A stretch of 64,000 bases of DNA from Harmothoe impar. Lineage: Eukaryota > Annelida > Polychaeta > Phyllodocida > Polynoidae. The notes under the pieces are model-generated. The model was given only the letters and a program-made list of their open reading frames with translations. It was not told the DNA's origin and did not search any database. The position numbers and the translations under genes were made by a program. This document shows, one piece after another, positions 10,796 to 22,535 of the stretch (position 1 is its first letter; every line of letters begins with the position of its first letter). The stretch lies in assembly GCA_947462335.1 (NCBI GenBank), contig OX381714.1:55845800-55909799 (forward strand), in the 5' to 3' direction.

Positions 10796-11359
10796 GGCTC
10801 AGTCTCATGACTTTGTAACAATTCAAACGTCTTTGACCGGTGGCGTCTTTGACCGGTTGCGTCTTTGACCGGTGGCGTCTTTGACCGTGTATGTGATTAA
10901 AATGAAGAAAAAAGTAGTATATAGTAAAGAAATTTAAGCTTCAACTTCTTCATGTAATAAACAGTCTATGGTTGTTTTTACCCAATTAAAATTTTTCATT
11001 TTAATGCACATATTAAGGGTTCCTTTTGGGCTTTTTTTCTTCAGCCGGTCAAAGACGTCACCGGTCAAAGACGACGCCGGTCAAAGACGTTTCAACTGTT
11101 ACAAACTCATGAGACTGAGCCAGTAACATAAATATATGAAATATATCAATTTTAAATAATGCCTCGAAATGATGTGTTATAACATATTATACAATAAATT
11201 TACCCATTTCTTTACTATACACTACCTTTTTCTTCATTTTAATCACATACCCGGTCAAAGACGCCACCGGTCAAAGACGCCACCGGTCAAAGACGCCACC
11301 GGTCAAAGACGCCACCGGTCAAAGATGTTTGAATTGTTACAAAGTCATGAGACTGAGCC
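10796..11359. mobile_element. Foldback element with 16-bp repeat arrays in its arms
   Basis: The outer ends are inverted repeats, GGCTCAGTCTCATGACTTTG on the left and its complement on the right. Inside each arm is an array of a 16-bp unit (ACGCCACCGGTCAAAG or its complement): about four units at 10830-10890 and five at 11250-11325. A third, shorter array with its own copy of the terminal sequence lies in the middle (about 11045-11120). AGAA flanks both outer ends. No coding capacity is seen. Confidence 0.85.
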
Positions 11360-11390
11360 AGAACGGGCTAGTCTACTCTCACTGCTCTAC

Positions 11391-11508
11391 AAAGGCTGCA
11401 TTGGTGCATCATGGGAGTGTCTCAATCCCATATGGTCAACTTGATGCATTCATGCATCATGATGGCAAACGTAATAACGCACTAAAGCACTATGTGGTCC
11501 TTGACATA
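11391..11508. mobile_element. TTAA-MITE copy 10 (right half)
   Basis: The centre motif GGGAGTGTCTCAATCCC, TGATGCATTCATGCATCATG and GCACTATGTGGTCCTT are present. The end is replaced by the next element. Confidence 0.7.
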
Positions 11509-11510
11509 TA

Positions 11511-12916
11511 GGGTAGATTCACCCAAAGACGGACACACACCTTAAGTCAGACACTTTTATCATTAAAAATTGCAAAATATAGTAAATTCTGTGCCCAATG
11601 CTAGTATCACAGTAAAATCTAAGTCTTGTTCTTATCAACCAATAAAATCACATACATGCAAACACATGTTATATGTTTCTTATCAACCCCTGAAGTCTGT
11701 TTCGTGGTGAGGAGTTGTTCCAGAATGTGTGCTAATATCATGTACCTTATGTCGGACAGGGTGCTGTCATGTTGGATTTTTTCATTATATTTACACTTAG
11801 GCCATAAATCCGGACCTACATAATAAGGTACACACATCTCAAAGTTCATTCCCCTATATATAAAACGGCATTAGTTGGGACCAGCGAACCACCCCATTGA
11901 AATAGGCTTGAGTGCTTGACGGGAACAGATAAACCAAAAGAGGCTAGATGAAAGTATGTACTTTTTGCAAAGTTAACTCGATTTTTCTCCCCGAATTTAC
12001 TTTGATAAACATTTAGAGTGACTCACATGTTGTAATCCTTCTCTTCATAGGTATATTTCTTAAAATCCAAGTGTATTTTAAAGGAAAGAGATAAACTATA
12101 CCTACTCTCGCACAGAGTCCCTGGAAACAAGGGAAGACGGGGCAAAAAAAATCCGCCATTGCTTTGACCTTTAACATTACCCTAAAATAAGAAAATTACA
12201 CAACAAAGGGGTTCAAATAAAATGCTATTCTACAGTAAATACACATATAATCTCCCCCTTTATAGATATTAATCAAAGCAGTTGTAATCATTTAGATACG
12301 TCAGCCTAAAGTTCCGAGTCGGGCCGTTTCGAGAGAATTGAAGAGTGAGATAGATAAGGACGCACGTAACTACGGTGATCTCCGGAGGGAGGTAACTGGG
12401 GCAGGGGAATGCCGCCCTGTCTTTTCCCGCGCAGGTCTCGCCCTGCAGTTGACTCAGCTAAATCGTGTTATGCTAGGCCCACCTCTTTCCCAGTTTATGT
12501 TTGGGTTGAAACACGGGGGGGGGGGGGGGGCGTAATAGCATAGAAAATTCCAAGAATAAACGGTTCACCCCCCACTATCCCAGAGATAGGCCTATAGACT
12601 ATGCCCCCACCCATAATCCCGGCCCCCGAAGGGGCTGGTAATATAAAAAAAGGTACAAATGATTGCCAGGAAGTTCTTTGTTAAGACCTTCTAAATATAT
12701 GACTTAAATACACCATGAGCCGGACAGACCTGTGCACTGGTTCTTTCTCATTGCTACAAATACAGAGGATGTAATATTATAAGTGTTCCAGTAAAACTTA
12801 TTAATCTACATAACTTAAAAGAATAATTCTATGTGGCATATCAACATAGCTGTAGGCCAGAGAAAAAGGGTCACGTTTGCACTGCAAACGAGCGTCCAAA
12901 AGTGGTGAATCTACCC
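11511..12916. mobile_element. 1.4-kb element with 13-bp inverted ends and TA target sites
   Basis: Perfect inverted repeats GGGTAGATTCACC (11511-11523) and GGTGAATCTACCC (12904-12916) are each flanked by TA, the target of Tc1/mariner-like elements. The interior has no long open frame, so it is non-autonomous or decayed. It contains a G run near 12516-12530. A 213-bp element at 47255-47467 has related ends (GGGTAGATCAACC) and TA flanks. Confidence 0.7.
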
Positions 12917-14146
12917 TATGCCAAATAATATCAATATCTCTATTAGTCACAGTATGATAAATTACCTAGTTGAGAAATATTTCTTAAATTTGTGATCTGC
13001 CACGCCACCTAGTGAACATGTTGTGCAAATATTCCCAGATGTCCCAACTTTTGTCCCCACCTCCCCAAACCCCCTTTTTGGACATGGTCTCAATCAACCC
13101 AAGAAAAAGTATACAAAAAATGCATGAAATATTGCAGAACCGAAGGAAAGTTGAAAGAAATGGTTGACCCCCAACATATCCATTACATGCGATTGAGAAG
13201 ATATGAGAAGTTGGTGAAAAAGGTATTTATCCCAAATTTAAAAGTTGCGAGAACCGATGGTTTGGTCGGTTCTCGCAAATGGCTGTTTGGGACAAAAAAA
13301 GGAGACAAAAGTGAATTTGAGACAAAATATTGTTCCTGTTTTTGTAAATTGAAAGGGAAAAGGATGGGACCTTTGTCTCAAAGTTGAGAATATTCCCAAA
13401 TTTCGTAGATATCCCAAAATGTGAGGACAAAGGACAAATAATTTTGTTTTGAAACCTATTTTGTCCCAAATCGCCTAAAGAAATAAAACCTCTCCTTTAT
13501 GTAAAGGGCCCCAGGCATCCCCTGATACTAACCAGGATTTGGTAGTGCACGTTACAGGTGTACACAGGTGCATCACAGAAATCCCAGATTCAGGACAGAG
13601 GTGTCGGAAGCAACTTGACTTTGGGGTGGAGGGGGGGGGGCTACGGCCGGAACAATTGAGGTTCAAAAAAGTCCGCGATTCTGAGCGTTAAAGCGACAGA
13701 CCGAAAGATTTACAGGGGCTCTGGGGGCATGGGCTCCAAGGAGAATTTTGAAGATTTGACATGATTTGGTGCATTTTAGGGTCAATTTGTGGGTATTTCT
13801 TTACATAACTATGTAATATGATTTATTAGCATTTCGAAAGTGGTTTTTTTTTTTGGGGGGGGGGGGGGTGAGGCAAAAAATATTCTGCCCCCCCCCCCCC
13901 CCCTCATGTCTAGGATTGTTCCCGCATCCTGTACACGTCACTGTGACAACCTGCCTCCTACCCTGCCTTAATACCTCCATGCCTTGTCAAGACGGGTCAC
14001 CTTGGTTTATTTTGGTTGGGGTTTGCCTTTCTCTCGGCTACTTACCCGGCCGCCTGTTGCCTAATGTTGTTTGTTGGTTCAGGTCTGGGGGAGATTCGGG
14101 TTCGGCAACACAATAGGTTGTTAGTACCAGAGAACTGGGGATCAGT
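12917..14146. other. Intergenic with a hairpin and G/C runs, no gene
   Basis: Contains the hairpin at 13245-13278 and paired G and C runs at 13853-13903. No coding feature is supported. Confidence 0.5.
13245..13278. repeat. Perfect 13-bp hairpin
   Basis: TTGCGAGAACCGA and TCGGTTCTCGCAA are separated by 8 bp. It lies in sequence where TTTGGGACA and TCCCAAA words are repeated in both orientations, so it may be the centre of an old foldback element. Confidence 0.6.
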
Positions 14147-14340
14147 CCTTTAAGGGCTGCAGAGCACTTTTGTCGTCATGATGCATGAATTCAGCCCTGG
14201 CGAACGATTCAATAGGGATGCAAATCCTACAGGGTCGATACTGATGCACAGGACATAGCACAGGCCGCTGCAATGGTTCTTCATGTCATGACGACCAATA
14301 GACATCAGGCAGAAAGCATCACACGGTCCTTAAAGGGTGA
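14147..14340. mobile_element. TTAA-MITE copy 11, degenerate
   Basis: The left end CCTTTAAGGGCTGC, GTCGTCATGATGCATGAAT and the right end GGTCCTTAAAGGGT are recognisable. The hairpins are eroded. Confidence 0.7.
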
Positions 14341-14797
14341 GATGAACGGATAGGGTATAAGAATAGTGTGGACGATAGGAGAAGGAATGGGCGTGGGCGT
14401 ATCTATTCTTTCATGTCACAGTTAAAGATAAGGGAATATCATGATGCAGTCAGGGTGATCCAGTCTATGGCATGATTCAGGAAAGCGCGTACATTAATGT
14501 AGCAGGTAGGTAAAGGTGCAATGCAAACAAACACTCTGATTCTCCTCATGGCTGCGTTAGCATTGCCAAACTCAGGAAGGATAGTTCAACTTTACCAGAC
14601 TTTAGAATGGGAGTTCAGCGAAAATGTATGCTTACCCCAGTACATAGATAAAACCAGTGATATTTACATAGCTTTTTATTTGAGAACATTTGTAACCCTC
14701 AATATACTTGCCTCCCGCCACCAAAACCTCATATACACCAATTTACATGCTAAACCTCGAGATACCCAGGTAATCGGCAGCTGTTAACATATCTCTA
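14341..14797. other. Intergenic; one small frame with a signal-like start
   Basis: A frame at 14521-14787 begins with a hydrophobic segment (MQTNTLILLMAALALPNSG) that could look like a signal peptide. The remainder resembles nothing, and no collagen 7S motif follows it. I do not call it a gene. Confidence 0.35.
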
Positions 14798-15040
14798 ACC
14801 CTTTAAAGGCCGCGTAGTGCTTTAATGTAGGCTATGTCAATGATCGGCATGATACACGAATGCAGCACTGACTAGTAACTCACTACCATTGCTGCATTCA
14901 TGCATCATACTGACCCTACCGGGTTGATACTCTCCTGAAGAGCCGGCTTGATGCAACAACACAGCGGTGGCGAGTCACTCGCCAGCACCTCATGCATTGG
15001 TGCATCATGAAGATAAATATTTCCGTCCTTAGAGGGTTAA
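14798..15040. mobile_element. TTAA-MITE copy 12
   Basis: It starts AACCCTTTAAAGGCCGCGTA and ends TTCCGTCCTTAGAGGGTTAA. Both hairpins are degenerate but in order. Confidence 0.8.
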
Positions 15041-15226
15041 GATAGGTTTGTGCTTTCTGCATCTCTCACCAGGTGTCAGTGGCGGTGTGTGACACCCCGT
15101 CAGTCAGCATCAGACCTGGTAGTACTGCCGCCTTATCTGTGGGGGTCACAAGGTCAAACATCATATCTACAGGGTTATTCATAGTCTTATCAGCCCTGCT
15201 TCCAGTCCCTCCAAGCCTCCTCATAT

Positions 15227-15355
15227 TAACCCTTTAAGGATAGCATAGGGATTTAATGCCTCGTGCCCTTTTGTCATTATGATGCATGGATGCAGCCCTC
15301 GTCTTTCAATCCCATAGGGTCGCAATGAAGCATGAATGTAGCCCTGTCGGATTAA
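15227..15355. mobile_element. TTAA-MITE copy 13, internally deleted
   Basis: TTAACCCTTTAAGGATAGCA, TCATTATGATGCATGGATGC and AATCCCATAGGGTCGCAATG are present. The second half is mostly missing. Confidence 0.7.
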
Positions 15356-17640
15356 CAGGGTTATCACTGCCTGGAGAAAATAACCGTTGGAAGGGTGACA
15401 ACTAGTATCTGAGCTTTGGACGTAATGGTGTAAACACTGTACAGGACAAATGTCCAGCATGAAATTTGTGGATTAGAGGCAATTGAGACAATAGCGAAAT
15501 CAGCTGACTAATTGGTGTGGCCTTAACTATGTCAATATGATGCCCACGTTTACTATGTACTTGTAGTACGTGTAATCCTGCTACTTTTTGGATACGTCTT
15601 TAAGTCCTGCTGATATCTATGGCACCCAGTGGAATCCTGCCTGGCCCTCTGGTATAGCGTTAGGCTATATCCATGCATGTCCCATGCCATTCTTTAACGA
15701 GAGATGGCGCCACGTGAGCCGATTACCTCTCTGTATGAATACAGACATATTTAATCACCCACGGCTATGTTTGATAATTCCTGCAATAGTGTTTGCATCC
15801 ACACCAAGACTGTGCTAGGAGAGTGATGCCGTTCTGTAGATCTAAACTCCTCAGAGAGGGAATTCCTGAGTCGACCTCTACTTCAGATTGGTCCTGTCGG
15901 AGATGGATACGTCTGGGTTGCCAGGCGATGTTTTCTCTGTCAATGCTGCCTCGGGTTGGATCCCATAGTAGTGCAGCACTGGTCTTACTCTAGCCTCCCA
16001 GCCCGAGGACGGACCAAGAAAGATCCTCTCCAAACAAAACACCCCCAGGCATTCCGTAATAAATGACACCACTTGAAAAAGACATTCTCCTCCGCTGCCC
16101 CCCTCCCTGCCACCTCCACTCAGGCAGTCCAAGACAATGACCTTGTACCAGAACAATGACCTTGTACCAGAATAGTGACCTTGTACCAGCGAGTACCGCT
16201 GGGTCACATGTGTGCCCCAGAAAAAAAACTGTAGTTTGTTCATTCATTTAAACGTGTTGTGCAGTTGACCCAGTGTTCAAGGACAGATATGCAAGTAGTA
16301 CATGGAATCGGAATACAAAATACAAAAGCATATTGTTGCTGATTCATCAAATTGGGTGTGACAATGCTGGCCTCCCTTTCCTGGCAATGTCAGGCTCTAT
16401 TTCCGGAGTCTGACAATGTTGGACTCTCCCTCCAGAGTCTGGCAATAATGGACGCTTCGTTTTCAAGAGTCTGACATCTCTTCCTTTTTAGATAGATTAG
16501 AACCTCAGTACACACACCACAAAGTTTGAAACCCTTGCTCCATAGAGGCTAAATAGATGGAACGTGACATATGGTTCTCTTACCATGTCTCAGTTCCCTT
16601 GTGGACGTCCTTTAGTAAGGGGACGCTGTTCATGCTCATCCCCATGTCATGGCAGGTTTAGTGGCGTCCTGATCAATCCTCCTCCGGATAATGTTACTGT
16701 GTTGGTTCTTTATGTGGAGGTTCAAAGAAGCACTAAAACATAATGCACTGCAACCTCCTGACAACCTCTCCTGACATTTCATCTCAATTTCAAAGGCCCT
16801 ATTTTGATTAATGACATCTACCCCCCCCCCCCCCCCTTAAGGAAATAAAGAAAAGTAACATGGACCTGAAAAGATAGATCATATATTCCCTTATTTAGGC
16901 GTTTCTAGATTATCTTATTCTATTTCCAAAATATTTGCTATTATTCAGTAGTGGGAAGAACAAGGCAGGCACTATATTGTATGCATCTATTTATTATATA
17001 CTGTCTGCATCATTGTGTGCCTTGTAGCCTGGGGGCTTTGCAACCTGGATAAAACCAAGACTAGGGAACTTTCACAAATGACGTCGCCAGCTAGCTGTTG
17101 CGATAAAAACATGAGTTCTGTCATGCATTTTGCCCAAATAACCGTAACAATGTGGTTTGGGTTAAGTGAGAAAATGCTCCGAAAATAGGTGACATAATTC
17201 GTGAGCATTGCCAGAAATAGGTACCATGATTTGTGAAGGTTCCCCAAAGACATGCAAGGTGTTTTACACCTATAGTCCTCCTAGTGAGTAACTCACCTTG
17301 CCCTGAGCAGCTCAGTCGCCTCCTCCCTCTTCACATCCCACCCCCTCACCTGGGGCTCAGAGGGAACCGGGTGCAAAACATTTAGATTGGCACACCTTTC
17401 TTAGAAGTGGACCGAGCACCCGCAGAAAAGAAACTTGAGAAAATCAAAGCGGTCTGTTTCTGAGACGTGAGTGTCTTTTTGCTCCTAGTATATACTCACG
17501 GTGGAGGCTGATATATTTGTATGAGCCTGTGTAGAGCTCCAGAAGGGGTAAATAGAATACTATTGATATATACCTTTAATTCATGAGGAACACTCGTATG
17601 CTATTTCCTAGGAAGGCAAATGGGATAGAATTTCATACTA
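15356..17640. other. Intergenic, no gene recognised
   Basis: Apart from the tandem repeat at 16134-16190, a degenerate repeat of TCTGACAATGTTGGACTCT-like words (about 16360-16480) and a C run near 16820-16836, nothing is recognised. Confidence 0.5.
16134..16190. repeat. 19-bp tandem repeat, 3 units
   Basis: Three copies of a 19-bp unit containing TGACCTTGTACCAGAA. Confidence 0.85.
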
Positions 17641-17939
17641 GGCCAAATAAATAAAAAGGTGTGTTTCAGGTTACCCGACCCTACCTAGCAAAACAGGGCC
17701 GACCCTAGAAATTTTTATGTAATTTTGAAAAAAATTTATATTTTGGGTCATTTTGGGGCTATTTAAGGGTCGATCTGATAGTTTACGAGTCGAGGCGGTC
17801 GTCGTCGAGTCGACATTGTAGTTCGTGAGTCGATTTCTGGGTACTTTTCAGGCTAAAGTAAAAAAATAAAATAAAATAAAAAACCTACCCTAGATTTTCA
17901 GACCATGTAACCTGAAACACACCTTTATTTTTTTTGGCC
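17641..17939. mobile_element. Harbinger-like MITE, copy A
   Basis: The ends are inverted: GGCCAAATAAATAAAAAGGT on the left and ACCTTTATTTTTTTTGGCC on the right. Inside follow TTTCAGGTTACCCGACCCTA and its inverted partner CATGTAACCTGAAACACACC. CTA flanks both ends (17638-17640 and 17940-17942). Three-bp duplications suit PIF/Harbinger-type elements. Copies B and C lie at 34859-35124 and 42761-43009. Confidence 0.8.
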
Positions 17940-18706
17940 CTAGAAGCTTCAAATAAAGTATTTTCTAATAGAAATTCGGGGAGGTTATCAATAATTTTGG
18001 CATGTTTATTTGAGTCCAGTAGGCTAGTCCAGTAGGCCTTCGCCTGCGCAGCTGCGGGCAGTTTTCTTTTCATTTCCATCTGATGGCTATCACATGGTGT
18101 ACTATATAGAACCGCATCGTGGTGTTGGATTTCACAGTAAAGCCGTCCCACGGCCTCAATCAACATTTTTTAATACATGTACTTGATACCACTGATGTTA
18201 GATAAATAGTAAGATAAAATATTATGTAAGCTACGAAAAATATATTTCCCACGGATTTCACATAAGCTGTATGAATTACCCGATAAGAATTCCTGTAGGT
18301 ATAGGCGTGTACATTCGACACTATTAAATTTGATGGCATGCGGAAAACATAATTGGACCCCCAGGGTTGGGTTGGGTGATAAAATCTTGAATTTAGAATA
18401 TCAGCTTTTTAACTTCCTAGATACCTGATAGTGGTCTACCCCCCCCCTCCCACCACCACCACACACACACTCCTCCCCTATTTCACACCCAGTCATGTCG
18501 TGATTAGCACTGACCCTGCTACATGACCCCTGACCCCGATCTAAGCACTTCCGGAAAGGTCAGCTCAATCTGTGCATCACGTGACCCACGTGGCCGCGCA
18601 CCTGGCGCTGATTGGCTGCCTGTGATCACGTGGTTCTCATGACGGCCTCAGACAGATATAGGACAGCCATGGCAGGCCGCATTACCTGGCCAGGTCTCTA
18701 CCTTTG
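17940..18706. other. Intergenic, no gene recognised
   Basis: No coding feature is supported. A CACCACCACCACACACACAC-like tract lies near 18450. Confidence 0.45.
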
Positions 18707-18943
18707 ACCCTTTAAGGGCCGCAAATTACTTAAATCTGTTTGCCATTTGTTGTCATGATGCATGAATGCTGCGGGTATAATACCAGTATACTCACCAGGG
18801 CTGCATCCATGCATCATGACGACCATACTGCAGCATCTCAACATTGTGGGGGTTGCATGATGCATGAATGCATCACTAGTTTCTGACCACACCTGCATCC
18901 ATGCATCATGGCGCCATTATTGCAGGATGCAGCCCTTAGAGGG
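18707..18943. mobile_element. TTAA-MITE copy 14
   Basis: The left end is GACCCTTTAAGGGCCGCAAA, followed by GTTGTCATGATGCATGAATG and two hairpins. The right end is GCAGCCCTTAGAGGGCTA. Confidence 0.8.
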
Positions 18944-19692
18944 CTACTTCTCACCCTCAAGCTATAAACCCAATGCATGCTTTTCACCACAGCTTCCATT
19001 TTGTGAACCTTTACTGCAGATGAAAGAAAAAGTCATTGAATAAATGGTACTGGGACTAAGTTTAGCATCCAGATGGTGGGAGTAAATCTTGTTCTGGCCA
19101 TTTCTGCGGCTACAAATCGTGGTGGTTCTGACACTTACTAAGTAGGTTATAGATGGCACCTCTGTGCACCCGAGGGTGGGACTGGTACCTAAAGGTCAAT
19201 GGCCAACCCTGTCATCTCACCAGCCCCCATGAGATGTAGGTTTACAGTCAGTGACTGTAATCAAAGCCCGGTCCCTGCACTTCCCATGGTAAAGGTACAT
19301 CACCTGCGTTCCCTCTTCTCAAAATACCCACATTTCCACAGATTTTTAGACAGAAAATGACCCCTTTTTGTGGAAAAACACTCACCGAAATTGGTGTTCA
19401 AAAGGAATCAATATATGTACTTATAATTTGAAGGATGACGATCAGTAGTCAGTCAAACAGCCTCCAACAGACACCCTTTTATTTAATTGCACGGAGTGAA
19501 GCTTAAAAATACCCCCCTTTTTAAAAAATCCACTGACTTATTTAGGAATTAACACCCCTTTTTCTCATTTCCTAGGACATTTGGAGAGAGTGAAAAAACA
19601 CCCTTTTCCCATGTTTTTGGGAACGCAGGTGCTGTACATGTACCGTTGCAAGTGCAGGGACCGGGAATCAAAGGCAGTCAAACAGACTGGTC
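18944..19692. other. Intergenic, no gene recognised
   Basis: No gene or repeat family is recognised here. Confidence 0.45.
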
Positions 19693-19849
19693 TGTGCATC
19701 ATGCCGAACCTTCGTGAATGTATCAACCCTGTGGCAGCATGATACATGAGTGCAGCCAAGGCGACTTGTAATTATTCACCAGGGCTGCCATCATGTATTT
19801 GTGACACATGGGCATAGCACATTAAAACACTATGCTGGTATTAAAAGGT
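19693..19849. mobile_element. TTAA-MITE copy 15 (right half)
   Basis: GTGCATCATGCCGAACC, GTATCAACCCTGTGGCAGCA and GGGCATAGCACATTAAAACA are present. The end is eroded to TTAAAAGGTCAT. Confidence 0.7.
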
Positions 19850-20442
19850 CATGAAAAAGATCGTTCTTCTTCCATCTTCCCAGGAGCAGACAGTATTTCC
19901 CAGTCCCCTCTCTCAGCTCCTCTCCTGTCTATTTCTCTCCATCCCCAATGGTAGTACAATCGGCCTTCACTTCCTCGAATTTGGTAAATGCAAGGAAAAA
20001 TGTCTGAAGAAGCAAATTATCCGAGGAAATAAGTCTAAATATAATGGAACAAATAAGAAAGGGTACCCAGCAACTGTCCGTGGAATTTAATGTTCGAGGC
20101 CCGATTTCTGATGGTGAGAGGGGGCATATTCCCCGGGGAGGTATCTCAGCTCCAAGTATACCCGGAGGTGTGGTCATGATTTGGAGGGATATGGGTCATT
20201 TTTCAGCCCCTTGGGAGGAGAGTGGTGTACACCTATATGGATACATTTTTTCAGAGTCACCTCTGTTATGGGCCACCTTGCTTATGAGTAGCAACCTGTG
20301 TTAAGGTGAGGTGTGGTACATAAATGAAAATCAAGACAGGGAGGTTAATGGAGCCCCTCCCCAAATCCTTTGCTTAGAATAGCCTGTATCTAATGGTATT
20401 CATTCTACTGCTGTCTAAATACAGGTACATATACTGTCTTAA
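19850..20442. other. Intergenic, no gene recognised
   Basis: Short frames occur on both strands but no family resemblance is seen. Confidence 0.45.
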
Positions 20443-20643
20443 CCTACCGTAGTGGCTTGAATAAGCGCAGGGGTCTCGAATAAGCGCAGGTCTTGAAAAA
20501 GCGCAGGGTAAATGAGGGTATTGAAATGAAAATTTAGGCCGTTTTTGTATCTTGAATAAGCGCAGGTCTTGTATAAGCGCAGGGTAGATGGTACCATTGA
20601 AATTAATAAGCGCAGGTGCGCTTATTCAAGCCACTACGGTAGG
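20443..20643. mobile_element. Foldback MITE with CCTACCGTAGTGGC ends
   Basis: The terminal inverted repeats are about 28 bp and nearly perfect: CCTACCGTAGTGGCTTGAAT on the left, with its complement ending in CCACTACGGTAGG on the right. The interior repeats AATAAGCGCAGG five times. Confidence 0.85.
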
Positions 20644-21709
20644 TATATAGTTGGAAGATACTAGTAGTGTAAATCAGTTGTTATACAATGCACCAATATG
20701 GGTATACTTTTTGAGATTTTACACCAACATGGGTCATTTTCTTTAGAAATCAGTATACTCCCACATGGGTCAGATGTCTATGTCCATGACCACACATCCG
20801 GGTAAATATAGTTTAAGATACCTCCCTGGGGCATATTCTCACTGTCGTACAAGTCAAGGCCAAATATATAAAAAAAAGAGAATTGGTTGTTTTGCAGTAT
20901 AAACATCGCCTGATAGTGTATAGGGTGTGCAGGTCTGATTTGTTTTCCCAGCATGAGATGTATGGGTAGAATGTTCTGGCTATTCATTTGAGGCCGGAAA
21001 ATAGTTCTATAGATCTATAGATCTATAGAAATAAAAAATAAAGAGAAGCATAAAAAAAAAATTAGGTCGGACTGTGCGACTGTAGAAAAAAACATCCTTA
21101 TACTTGGCCTACCCATGAACAGTAGTGTGTCTTGTGTGCCGGATGACCTTGTACACGCCCAGAGTGACCTTGGGCTGTAACATGAGGTGGCTTCTCGTCA
21201 CCCAAGGTCATCAAGACCTAACTCAAGGTCACCACGACCTGAGAGAAGCATTTACGGCACGGCACACCAGAGAAAAAACTGAAAAAAAGAATGACTCGGT
21301 AGCATATACCTGCTGACTGGCCCAACATTTAGTTTGTGGCAATAGTACTAAACTGTATGTTAGGGAAAGGCTCTTTTATGTCCTTTACACAGTTATATGA
21401 GTCCTATATGATTAACTTCAACCCTACATGTAGTATATGAACTTAGTACACCCAACTATAAGATTTATTGAATTCAATTTGGCATTTCCCAGATGGAAAA
21501 TATCCAACAAGGATGAAAAACATTAGCTAATAGTTTTCTTTCTGTCATAGTCTTCATGTAAAGTTATACTGTTGAATAAATAACTCTAGTAGGGTGGTTG
21601 TCAGAACGTGTTGCCATGACGGGGGCTCATTATAGGGCGGATATGGCTGTTTTAACACGGGTAGCACCAGGGTCACACGGACTGTAGGAACACAGGGCCT
21701 GGATCGGTG
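20644..21709. other. Intergenic, no gene recognised
   Basis: Short frames only. A paired ATAGATCTATAGATCTATAG palindrome lies near 21006-21028. Confidence 0.45.
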
Positions 21710-22123
21710 GTTAGCCAATCAAAGATGGTGGATGGTTGTGTTTGTAAACAAAACTACAGGGAGTGATTGCACAGTATTTATAGGGAGTTAAACATTGTAA
21801 AGTTATGTGTTGGTGACTATGGCCATGTATTATGTAGTGCTCTCGTGGTTTTGGATATGATGGTCTGTAGGAACAGGAAATAATGTTTTTATGAGATGGA
21901 TGACTAGGCTAACTACATACACAGTTAGCCTCGTCTTTAATCTTTATTTCTGGCTGATTCCTCTATTATTGCATTGATTTAATGAGGCTACCAATTGCCT
22001 ACATGACCACATATACTTAAACTAACATTCTACCAACTATAGAATATCAAGTAATTACATTACAAACGGACAAAAACTGTTAAGCATTGTTTTCTCACCA
22101 TCCACCATCTTTGATTGGCTAAC
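21710..22123. mobile_element. MITE with 26-bp inverted ends (GTTAGCCAATCAAAGATGG)
   Basis: GTTAGCCAATCAAAGATGGT plus six more bases at 21710-21735 is repeated in inverse at 22098-22123. The 414-bp interior has no coding capacity. Confidence 0.8.
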
Positions 22124-22301
22124 TACAGACTCCAGGGCCAGTGTTCCGGCAGTGACAGGGCATGGTGTCCATCATATAACAGGCACCTGGGCCCCTGTAT
22201 AAAAGAAGACCCCATGGGGATTGGGAAAAGACGTTTTATTTTCTATAATAGAATATGTCTACCCTCCTCTGTGGGGAATGCAGTGGAACTTGCAAGACTG
22301 A

Positions 22302-22535
22302 CCTAGCTCACGTGAGGGCACGGACAAACATTTACAGCGAGTCTTAAAACAGTCTTAATGAAGTCTTGTTAATGTGTATTTTATGGGAGGCTCTGCCTCC
22401 CAATTCCCGTTTTTCTCTTTATACATCACTTGATTACCAATAGTCTTAATGAGGTGTATCAAAACTTTGCAGCAGAACAATATTGAAGACTAAGACTCGC
22501 TATAAACGTTTGTCTGTGTACTTGCGTGAGCTAGG
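22302..22535. mobile_element. Foldback MITE with CCTAGCTCACG ends
   Basis: CCTAGCTCACGTGAGGGCAC on the left pairs with GTACTTGCGTGAGCTAGG on the right, and the pairing continues inwards through GGACAAACATTTACAGCGAG and CGCTATAAACGTTTGTCTG. Confidence 0.85.

Noticed and set aside
14521..14787. 88-codon frame starting with a signal-peptide-like segment
   Set aside because: No splice donor follows the hydrophobic part, no 7S-like Cys motif is present, and the rest resembles no family. It might be the missing first collagen exon only by chance.
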